A DNA stretch of 64,000 nt, taken from assembly GCF_026151205.1 (NCBI RefSeq), contig NC_087084.1:1712312-1776311 (forward strand), written 5' to 3'. The first letter of the stretch is position 1; each line of letters opens with the position of its first letter. Positions 38,901 through 51,100 of the stretch are shown here, piece by piece. Made by a program: the position numbers and the translations under genes. The notes beneath the pieces are model-generated. The model saw only the letters and a program-made list of their open reading frames with translations, was not told the origin of the DNA and did no database searches. This DNA is from Bolinopsis microptera (Eukaryota > Ctenophora > Tentaculata > Lobata > Bolinopsidae).

Positions 38901-41900
38901 ATCTGAGCCAAATTAAACCAAAGCAACTCCTAACCTGCATCGTATTCATAACAGTCGTCCTTGCACTGGAAAGTAACGGAATCTCCACAATCATACACTG
39001 ATTTAGACGGCTTGTAAATGGCATTAGATTGGGTATCATCATTCTCCGGCTTCCGGCAACTCCTTATTTGGCAGAGAGGTCTCTCTTGTCCCCAAGTTCC
39101 GTCGGGTAAGCAAGTTCTTTTGTCTGGTCCACAAAGATAGTAGCAATCCTCACAAACCTGACGTTACGGTTTTATATAAATTGAAATTTGACGCTATTTA
39201 TCACAACCGAGAAGAGGAAATAATACATGGTTGAAACATTTTGGATATATGCACTTTCGTTAAGACTTTGTCACTATATCGAATTTTGATAAAATGCTTC
39301 AATTACATATACTTCAATTACATTATTATTCGCCCAATTTAACAGATTTGTCTAGTACTTACATCTTGATCTAGTGGTGTTAATTCAAATGATTAAGATA
39401 TAGAAGGATAATTTAAAATCAATTTTATAATAATAACAAAAAATGATTTATATTATTATTATTATAATAAAAATAATTTAAGATAAAATTATTAAGTTAA
39501 ATCAAGCTTACAACGTCAACTTGAGACCCACACTCAGTAGGACTGTTAGATCCTGTGTCAGTTATCCAAATCTTCTTGTACTCGTCCTCCGCGCTACTCA
39601 GCTTGTCTGAAATGTGCATACTTTCATTTTGAATTTCAGTTTCACTTCTCTTTCACTTTCACATTCACTTTCACTTTCACTTTCGTTTTAATTTTAATTC
39701 AACTCCCAGTTTTATAAACTCACACTGATAGAATCCTTGTCCAGCAATATGGTTTGTTGTGAGCTCGGGGCAAGTTCGAACTGAAGGAAAAACCTATGTT
39801 AAAGAACATTCTTGAAAAGTGGTCTTAACAGGTTAAACGTATATTATTAAATGTAAAATTATTAAAATTATTAAATTTAAAATTGCAAGATTACAAAACA
39901 AGACTCACTAATAACAAAACTCGTTGTTACCAACAAGACTTACTGTTACAAGAAGGACGCTCGGAGTCCCAGTCAATAGAATTGTCATCATCCACCCTAC
40001 ACGTACTAGAAGGAGACCCCTCTAGATCATAACACTCGTCTCCTGCAGGATCGTTCTCTCTAAAAGGAGGGGATACGTTTAGTGGGGGGTTAGGGGGCTG
40101 GGGGGTTACAGTTAGGTGGGGGGATACGTTTAGTGGGGGGTTACAGTTAGTGGGGGGGTTACAGTTAGTGGGGGGGGGTTACAGTCAGTGGGGGGTTACA
40201 GTTAGTGGGGGGGGGGGGTTACAGTTAGTGGGGGGTTACAGTTAGTGGGGGGGGGTTACGTTTAGTGGGGGGGGGGGTTACAGTTAGGGGGTGGGGGATA
40301 CGTTTAGTGGGGGTTACAGTTAGGGGGTGGGGGGTTCGAAGTACAGTTAGGGGGGTTCGAAGTACAGTTAGTGGGGGGGGGGGAGTTCGAAGTACAGTTA
40401 GGGGGTTCAACGTTTAGTTAGTGGGGGGAGGGTTCGAAGTACAGTTAGGGGGGTGGGGGGTTCGAAGTACAGTTAGGGGGTTCAACGTTTAGTTAGTGGG
40501 GGGGGAGTTCGAAGTACAGTTAGTGGGGGAGGGGTTACAGTTGGGGGGGTGGGGGGTTCGAAGTACAGTTAGGGGGGTCCAACGTTTAGTTAGTGGGGGG
40601 AGTTCGAAGTACAGTTATTGGGGAGAGGTTCGAAGTATAAATTAAATTAAAGATTTTGTTGAATAAACCATAGAGATAAACATTAGAGCATTGTAATTTT
40701 GTTCACTGATACTTTATTGTATCATTGCAACTTACCGTGTTTTGCACTGATACTCTATGGTATCATTGCAAGCAGTTCGCACATTCTTTATCTCTAGTGG
40801 ATACTCCAGGGTAGGGCTCTTAGGGGTGATCACAGTATCTGAGTCTACATCTAGGAGAGTCAGTCCAGCGAGCATCCTCCTCACAGGTCACATGTGACCC
40901 ATCCTCAGGGTACATGTCGTAGCAGATATCACACTCGAACTCCACTGAGTCACCACACTCTAGTCCCTGCAGGGTGTATTGTTTCATCAGATATAATCTT
41001 TATAGTAATAGTCTTACTACCATTATTCGATTCAGTAAGATCCAGCCAATCATTTTATACCAGATCTTATCGGTTTTAAGTTCTTGCTATCATTTTCGAG
41101 AACAAATCTTCCACTTAAACCACTTTTGTTACCTGAATGTAGTTCAAAAAAGGAGCATGACATGACTTACATGTGGGACAGGGGACCTGATCCAAGAAAG
41201 TGGGTATTTTTTATTCTTATCGTCATCTATATCGGGCAGTGTCGGCTCCGGACAAGTTATTACTGAAAAGTATATGTTTATCAGACATTTGATACTATGC
41301 AGTGACTCAGTGAGCATTTTGGTGATTGTCAAAAGCTATAACTTGCTACAAAAAGATTCGTTTTGTCTTACTTTTGCAGGCGTCCACCCCCTCAGTCCAC
41401 CCTGCATCGTTCACTTTGTCTCCGTTACCTGGTCTACACTGGATCACCTGAATTACCATTATGTAATAGTGGGAACCTGGTAAGCAGTTTAGAGTAAAAA
41501 GTGAAAGTGAAAGGTACTTTCTCTCTCGTCACACGAAAGTTATTTTTATTATTTCTGTTTTCGATGGCAGAGCATTAAGTCAACAATCACATTCTAGTTC
41601 CAACCACAAAATCCACCAGATCACAGCCAAATCATTGCCAGTACAGGAACTGACCTGAGGTTCCGGGTTGATCTCGTGGCAGGTGGTGCAGGTGACTGTG
41701 ACCTTTTCCCCACAGTTACTATGGTTACTACACTGGTTACTATGGTTACTACACAGACGAGGAACTCACCTGAGGTTCCGGGTTGATCTCGTGGCAGGTA
41801 GTGCAGGTGACAGTGACCTTCTCCTCACAGTTGTACCACTCCTTGTCTGGAGAGATGATTGTTTGGTCGTTAGGAACAGCCGGTCTCTTACAAGTCTTTT

Positions 41901-42100
41901 CCTGGGGGAGTCAGGTCAGTCAGCTGTTTCAAGCAATATACTGATACAATTATAAACAAGTTTATTTTTTACGCTTCATGTAATATTTTGTTATTTTTTA
42001 AACTAAATTGTAACAATAAAACTTAACGTTAATCATAAGCTCTCTCTGTACCTGACAGGCAGGAACTGATCTGTCCCACATCAGATCGAAAATGAAAGAG

Positions 42101-42161
<61 letters not shown>

Positions 42162-45100
42162 AATTGAAATTGAAAGTGAAAGTGAAAGTGAAAGTGAAAG
42201 TATATGTACCTGACAGGCAGGAACTGATCTGTCCCACATCATGTCCTCGTTTCTAGGAGCAGTGCAGGTCTGAGTGTCCTGTTGGGGGACGAAGTAGCAG
42301 CAGTCCTGGGGGCTGTAGGTCACGCTCTCCAGGTAGTCGAATACAGTCCGCCCTATAGATAGGTGGTCAAATTAGGGGGTTTAAGTGTACTTCTTATCTA
42401 CTTGAATCACAACCCCTCATTGTCATGACAACTATTGTCATGGGATATAAAAGAGTGGAACTTCAACCTCTATAGCCGATCTGGAGCACTAAGATTAATC
42501 CTCATCGATATTAATCCTCACCGTTAGCATTGTCCACACAGTATTGGTGTGTCTCCTCTTTCTCACACTTGGGATCACTACAGAAACTGCAACCATCCCT
42601 GTTCCTCTCGAAGTTTCCAAGGTATGAGTTCTGACAGCAGACCTCACTGAGATTCGGTGAGGAGTTACCCCCATCTTTCTCCTGACAGCAGCACTTGGAG
42701 ACTTCTCTGATACAAGCCTGGGTTTCTTTGTAAACATTTACTCCTCTCAGACAGTCGTTGGAGGCTCCTGAGAGACAAAGAGATTAGCTGATTACTGAGA
42801 TACGTTTCAATTCACGTTACTATGCGAGCATCATAAATTGCATGACGCATTAAGAGTACCGACTCCCTATCCTTTATTTGATCTGTTGGTAACCCTAGAT
42901 ATTCGAACAAAGTATAGACCCTGGAATTTTTTGAAGCAAGGGAAAATGAAAGCAAAAGTTAAAGTATCACTATATACCCTGGAACTGTTTGGAGCAGTAG
43001 TCCTGCGCGTCCTGCTGACACTGGCTATCCTCACACTCACACCCCTTCTCCACACACTGTGTACACTCCTCATCCTCAGGGTGGGTGCTCCACTCCTTGT
43101 GGTACTGAGTGTTGTACGAGGTTAGCTCGCTTCCGTCCGGGAGTTTGTAGTCGTTTGTACCTGAGAGGGAGAGGATGTGAAGGGATCAGTTATAGTTATT
43201 ACACCAAATGGTCCTAAAATAAAAGATGAAACAGAAAGTGCGATACTGTCCACCCGGATTCCAAAAAAATACTGTGATACCAGTGTGATAGAAAACTTAC
43301 CGTCATTATCGTAGAACCCACACAGGCCCCCAGTACTCCCGCTGTATTTAGAAAACTTGACCAGTGTCACTGTCAACCTGCTCGTCCCATCAAATGTTAC
43401 CTGACGATAAAACATGATTAAAAGATTAAAGAGGTTATAAAATTATAATGTTGTAGTCCTGCAGTGAGGGTATATTAGAGGAAACTGTTTTGAGTGATAT
43501 GATGATGATGCAGATTTCAATGAACTTACCTTATCGGATTTTGTTCGGGCGGACATTGCGTGAACGGACATAATATTGGGTGGTCATAATTATGGACACA
43601 AAAATATCTTTGACCGTACATACTAACCCGACTTAAATTTGGGTGGACATTACGTGGACGCTGACCCCTCCAGTGCTCACGTAATTTCCGACCAAACAAA
43701 GTTTGATAAGTTAGTACTGGTTACTATGGTTACTACACTGGTTACTATGGTTACTACACTGGTTAATATGGTTACTACACTGGTTACTATGGTTACTACA
43801 CTGGTTAATATGGTTACTACACTGGTTACTATGGTTACTACACTGGTTACTACACTGGTTACTACACTGGTTACTATGGTTACTACACTGGTTACTACAC
43901 TGGTTACTAAGGTGGTAAGAAAGAATAACTATTAACTAACGGAGATCTCCTCCTCGCATCCCTTCTTCACACTGGTTACTATGGTTACTACACTGGTTAC
44001 TATGGTTACTACACTGGTTACTATGGTTACTACACTGGTCACTATGGTTACTACACTGGTTACTAAGGTAATAAGAAAGAATAACTAACGGAGATCTCCT
44101 CCTCGCCTCCCCTCTTTAGGGATATAACAACGAGCGGCTCCCTTGGTTCCGTGTCCTGTAGCACGTGTTTAATAGACATGTCAGCACTATCGTGATCTAT
44201 CTCTGCGGATTTAGTGTTCTGTTAAGTTAAGTTGTTACCTAATCTGTAACCTCTTTCAAAATTCTAAAAAATATTCAGATACGAAAAAGATACAAAAAAT
44301 AAATAAATAAAAAATAAGCTAACCATCTCTGATCATCTTGTGGCTGTTGACAATAACGACTGGCTCGGGCAGCAAAGTGACAATGTTATCTTGCCATTTG
44401 ATTCTGTACGCTCCCAAAGTGCACTTATGATAGTATCCTGAGTAGGGGAACTTTGTTATTCTCGTTCTGTTGAAAATCATACAATTTATATATAAATTGT
44501 ATATATTATATTAAATCATACTCACAGTGTAGTAATTAGTTCTGTCGACTGTGGATTGTCAAATGTAAAGATCACAAATAACATACCAAGATCGCAACCA
44601 AACTATAAGCAACTGCACCAGCATAGAATAATGAACCTACTGTACCTTCAATACTGACATCATTATCCTCTGACTTGAAGAGATGGAAGCCACACTTTTC
44701 TACCTTTTGTTGGAATAGGGGCACATTGTTGCCATCAAATGTGGTTACTTTGGAGTTGTTACAGGCAGAGGTGTAGGACACACAAGTGGGGGGTGTTTCG
44801 TTCTTGTAGTCTGGCGGGGTTATTACACTGGTTACTATGGTTACTGCACTGGTTACTATGGTTACTACACTGGTTACTACACTAATAGGTGTAACAAAAA
44901 ACACCCAGAATCCCGAATATGTTAAACCTTTAAACGTTAATGTACACTAGAGACTTACAGCCGCAGGCGTGATAGAGCAGCTTGCGAGGAGTTTGCGCCT
45001 TGAGAGTAGTCAGTCTGAACTCTCCATTGTCAGTAGGGAGAGTCAGGGGCACTATTGTAGCGCCGTTAACTAACATTGACTTCTGCACTTCCAGGTCCAC

Positions 45101-48100
45101 CCTGGTCAGACTATGGTTACTACACTGGTTACTATTGTTACTACACTAGTTACTAAGGTTGTACTATTGTAGCACCGTTAACTAACATTGACTTCTGCAC
45201 TTCTAGGTTCACCCTGGTCAGACAGTATGTTGTTAATGATAATTAACAATGAAAAAGCCTCCCTACGTTGAAAAAGCCAGAACTCCCAATTGAAACGTCA
45301 CCGTTCTCAGGAGATGAACTATCTACAGCTCTCAAGCAGACAAAGGACACGTACGGTCATGACGGAATTCCTTCTCTGCTGTACAAGTGTGTTGACTTGG
45401 ACACTACTTTACTATCTCTGTTCAACAACATGCTAGCTACTGGTAAAGCCCCGGAAGAGCTTCTTGTCACTGCCATTCTTCCTATACCCAAAGGAGCTAA
45501 AAAGTTCTGTCCTGAAAATAGCAGAGGCATCTCCATCCTCCCTGTTGCCACGAAAATCTACAACAGGCTGCTTCTAAACCGAATCAGGAGCCACATAGAA
45601 CCTCGCCTCCGATACAACCAGAATGGTTTCCGGCCTGGAAGAGGGACTCGTGAACAGATTCTGGCTCTTAGACGTATCATCGAAGAGGTTGTGAACTTCC
45701 AGCTTCCTTGTGTCATCTCCTTTATTGACTTCTCAAAGGCCTTTGACTGCATCTTCAGATCGCATCTTCCCGACATCCTGGCTTCTTACGGCTTTCCTAA
45801 AAAAATCATAAAAGCCATTATGTCACTCTACATCAACACCAAGGCTAAAATCATGACCCCTGAAGGTATAACCTTAGAATTCCTTACCAACCTCGGAATT
45901 CTCCAGGGCGATGTTCTTGCACCTCTCATTTTTATCATCGTCCTGGATTTCATACTAAGACTAGCAATAGGGCCACGTGATGGGTTTAAAGTTGGAAGTA
46001 ACTACATTGCTGATTTGGACTTCGCCGATGACCTAGCAACAATTACTGACAGCTTCAGCGAAAATGGCCGCCTTTGCCAAAGCATTTCTGACATAGCAGC
46101 CCGTTATGGTCTCCTTATTAACATCGGAAAGACCAAATACATGTCCTATAACATCCCGCGACCTGTCAACTCAGACGATAGAGTCTTTATTAACGGCAAC
46201 CCTTTAGAAGAAGTTCGTGACTTTAAGTACCTAGGATCCTTTATAGCCTCAACAAGCAGAGACATCAATGTCAGGAAAGGCCTCGCATGGAAAGCTTTAC
46301 AGAGTCTAGATGCTTTTTGGAAATCTAATATGTCCAGGAAGATCAAGACTAAGATTTTTCGAACTGCAGTAGAACCTGTTCTGCTGTATGGTGCAGAAAC
46401 CTGGACTCTTAAAAAGGCTGATATCAGAGCACTAGACGGTGTTTATACTAGAATGCTACGAAGGGTCTTTGGTATCTCATGGAAATCACATACACCTAAC
46501 TCCGTTCTTTACGGAAAGATTCCATCGGTGACAGATACTATAAAGACACGAAGACTTCGTTTTGCAGGACATGTCTACCGTCTACAGGACCAACCTGCTC
46601 AACAACTCCTTTTCTGGCAACCATCCTATGGCCAGCGTTATCGAGGACGACCACATAAGACCTTCCCGGACGTCCTACTTGAAGACACTGGAATGGAACC
46701 TGACCAGCTGCGTTTACTCATGTGTGATAGGGATAAATGGAGAGAAGCGTTGACACGAAACTCGTTCCAGATTTCATCTGGATCGATCTAGGCAGGACGT
46801 TGAGCAGGTGCATATTTCAAAATTTTGACGTTAAAAGTTTGACGTTAAAAAATGTTGACGTTAAAATTAAATAAATATTAAAACTAAGTACTTGCTGTTT
46901 TGCCTAAGACTCTCAGCTATAACTCCAGCAGCCAGGGCAGCAGCACACAGTGAACCACTGCATGAGGATTTAGCTGTGGTGTCTGTGAAACCTGTGGGGT
47001 TAGTTTGTGTCACGTGGTGTGGGTACTCAGGTCTGATTGGTTAGTTTGTGCCACGTGGTGCGAATACTGTGTTTTGATTGGTTTGTTCTACGAGAATGAA
47101 ATCCTTTTTTTCTTCAGATGAAATGTCTAAATAAAAACCTGCAGCTGGAATATCAGCTCCGGGGGCGAATAGGTCCACACACTCCCCAATGTTAGAGACT
47201 GTAGCGTCGTTTTCATCTGTAGCTCCCACTGTAACTACCCCATTTAGTGCTGTTCCTCCCTGGGCACAAAACTTACGTAAATGAAAGTACACTGGTTACT
47301 ATGGTTACTACACTGGTTACTATAATGGTTACTATAAAGTGTACCTGAGCGGAGGCGGGGTTGGAACTGGTTACTATGGTTACTACACTGGTTACTATGG
47401 TTACTATATAGTGTACCTGAGCGGAGGCGGGGGTGGAACTGGTTACTATGGTTACTACACTGGTTACTATGGTTACTATATAGTGTACCTGAGCGGAGGT
47501 GGGGTGGAACTGGTTACTATGGTTACTACACTGGTTACTATGGTTACTATATAGTGTACCTGAGCGGAGGCGGGGGTGGAACTGGTTACTATGGTTACTA
47601 CATTGGTTACTATGGTTACTATATAGTGTACCTGAGCGGAGGCGGGGGTGGAACTAGTTACTATGGTTACTACACTGGTTACTATGGTTACTATAAAGTG
47701 TACCTGAGCGGATGTGGGGGTGGAACTGGTTACTATGGTTACTACACTGGTTACTATGGTTACTATATAGTGTACCTGAGCGGAGGCGGGGGTGGAATGA
47801 CAAGAGTCCAGATCCTCATCGTCACCAGCTCCAGCGACCACTAACACTCCAGAGTTAGAGCCGTAGTTCAGCTCAGTCAGGCTCACTGGGAGGGAGGAGG
47901 GTAAATACTTATATATAATTATAGAGGATAACATTTTAAGCATAACTGGTGGAGTAGTAGCGCATTTGATGAATTAATTAGATTAGGATTTTAGGTTTAA
48001 TTTAATTAAGTAAATTAAGTAAATTAGGTTCTCACCTATCTTAGAGTTGATGTCTTTATGAACCCGGTGAATGGTAAAGCCAGCTAGCACCACAGAACGC

Positions 48101-51100
48101 CTATCTGACTTCAATATACTCTCTGTGGAGGGTAGGTTTGTTATAGAAACATTATAATAGGGGTAGTGTGGGAAACAAAACCACGATATACTGTCTTTGC
48201 GTACAATCCTCCTTAGAAACAAAATCACGATACTGTCTTTGCGTACAATCCTCCATAGGAACAAAACCACGATATTATCTTTGCGTACAATCCTCCATAG
48301 AAAAAAAAACCACGATACTATCTTTGCGTACAATCCTCCATAGAAAAAAAACCACGATACTATCTTTGCGTACAATCCTCCTTAGAAATTAAAGTTTAAC
48401 GCCATCGCAAAATTTTCTCGTTCATGATCAGATCAGTAATGAAATCGGTCATGAATAACAGATCAGCACGTGATAACAACCACGTGACAACCACGTGACA
48501 ACCACGTGACAACCACGTGACAACCACGTGACAACCACGTGACAACCACGTGACAACCACGTGACAACCACGTGACAACCACGTGACAACCACGTGACAA
48601 CCACGTGACAACCCCCATGACAACCACGTGACAACACCGTGACAACCCCCATGACAACCACGTGACAACCCCCATGACAACCACGTGACAACCCCCATTA
48701 AACGGAACCTCCGTGATAATTACCCTCGATATAAGAGATTCCTCGGAGGATGCTGGCTGCATCAGTGTTCCCATCACAGTCTATAATCTTGACTCCGATG
48801 AGTCTAGCGTTCCTTGCGACCCCCATTGTGCGACCTCCCACTAGTGAGGCTAGTACCGTGCCTGCAGAGAGGAAGATGAGGGGTAAGGGGTAAGAGGAGG
48901 TGAGGGATGAGGGTTGAGGGATGAGGGTTGAGGGATGAGGGGTAAGGGGTGAGGGGTGAGGGGTGAGGGGTGAGGGGTGAGGGGTGAGGGGTGAGGGGTG
49001 AGGGGTGAGGGGTGAGGGGTGAGGGGTGAGGGGTGAGGGGTGAGGGGTGAGGGGTGAGGGGTAAGGGGTGAGGGGTGAGGGGTGAGGGGTGAGGGGTGAG
49101 GGGTGAGGGGTGAGGGGTGAGGGGTGAGGGGTGAGGGGTGAGGGGTAAGGGGTGAGGGGTGAGGGGTAAGGGGTGAGGGGTGAGGGGTGAGGGGTGAGGG
49201 GTGAGGGGTGAGGGGTGAGGGGTGAGGGGTGAGGGGTGAGGGGTGAGGGGTGAGGGGTGAGAGGTGAGGGGTGAGGGGTGAGGGGTGAGGGGTGAGGGGT
49301 GAGGGGTGAGGGGTGAGGGGTGAGGGGTGAGGGGTGAGGGGTGAGGGGTGAGGGGTGAGGGGTGAGGGGTGAGGGGTGAGGGGTGAGGGGTGAGGGGTGA
49401 GGGGTGAGGGGTGAGGGGTGAGGGGTGAGGGGTGAGGGGTGAGGGGTGAGGGGTGAGGGGTGAGGGGTGAGGGGTTAATCTATATAACTAGTTTATTGTG
49501 CAATTAAACATTGCTTTGGACTGTCATGTTAGGTTTAAGATAATTTGTTTCAACATATTAGAAGTTGACAAAAAAGTTGAATTATTCAGCCAACCACCGG
49601 CTGTAATTTTTACACTGCATTTGTCTAGATTAGATTATTTCCAGGTTTATTATGATCCTTATCAAATTATCCTTTCTATCGCGTTCGATAACTAGAGTAA
49701 GTGACAGTAAAACTTGTATCACGTGACAGTAAAACTGGTATCACGTGACAGTAAAACTTGTATCACGTGACAGTAAAACTTGTATCACGTGACAGTAAAA
49801 CTTGTATCACGTGACAGTAAAACTAACCTGACCCCTCACAGTCCGTTTTGTCTCCGTACGCAGAGAACCCGTTACTCGCTCTACTCTCAAACTCTGAGTG
49901 GTCTACTTTTATACCCGAACCTGGGGAGAAGGGTTGTTCTGATTGGTTGGTTTGTGTCACGTGGTGTGAATACCGTGTTCTGATTAGGTGATTTGTGTCA
50001 CGTTGTGTGAATACTGTGTTCTGATTGGTTGGTTTGTGTCACGTGGTGTGAATACTGTGTTCTGATCGTTTTTTGTGTCTTGTGGTGTGAATACTGTGTT
50101 CTGATCGGTTGGTTTGTGTCACGTGGTGTAAATACTGTGTTTTGTTTGTGTCATGTGGTGTGAATACTGTATTCTGATCGATTTGTTTGTGTCATGTGGT
50201 GTGAATACTGTCTTCTGATTGGTTGGTCTGTGTCACGTGATGTGAATACTGTGTTTTGTTTGTGTCATGTGGTGGCAATACTTACCGAGAATGTAAACGT
50301 CCACATCAGCGTTATCTTTATAACTCCCGTCCAAAACTCCGCTCTGCTGGTTCAGTCTGTCCAGGTTCCAGGGAGCTGACCTCTTCAGAATCCTAGATAT
50401 AATAATTAACATTATGAGAAATAATATATCCTGATATAATCATTAATATTATGAGAAATATTAGTGAAAGAAGAAATTATGATATTTCCGATCAATGTTG
50501 AACCCGGAAACAATCACGACTCAATGTGTAAAGCGTCATAGTACAAAAAACACTTAAAGAAGTTGCTTACCGTCCGCCGGTTATCTTTGAAATGGTGCTT
50601 GTTGCCATGGTTTCCATTTCATCGATGTAATCTAACAACTCATCTTGTTGCAACAACTGAAATATTTCGTAAACGTCAAAGTAGTTTCTTCAAGAAAATA
50701 TTAAAAACGACAGGGTAAAAAATGTAATCAGAAATTAAACACAAAATAAACACAAAATTAAAAAACTGCGGAACTCACATGAACGCTATCTTTCTTGGAG
50801 ATGCCGTGACAGAAAAGCTTTAAAGAGCTTGTAGGACTCGTACACTTCTCGCTCAGCTCGGGTACTCTGTTTAATAGGCTCCACGCGGCCTGGGGTGGGG
50901 GTGGAAGTGGTACACGCCAATAACGCACAAAATAACTATAAGCTAGTTGCTGACAGTGACAACCAGATGAGCAGGTTTTATGATCGTGGCCACAGATTTC
51001 TTTAAACTTGGTCTATAAAAAAGTGTCGAACTTCCCAAAATCCTACCTAGTACTTGACTTTACTAACCTCTAAAGATTTAGCTTTCAGCTGATAATTGCC

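Noticed and set aside
46892..46896. GC donor for gene B exon 10
   Set aside because: It was considered when the exon 11 start was mis-set by one base. With the acceptor correctly placed at 45101 the ordinary GT donor at 46892 is in phase.
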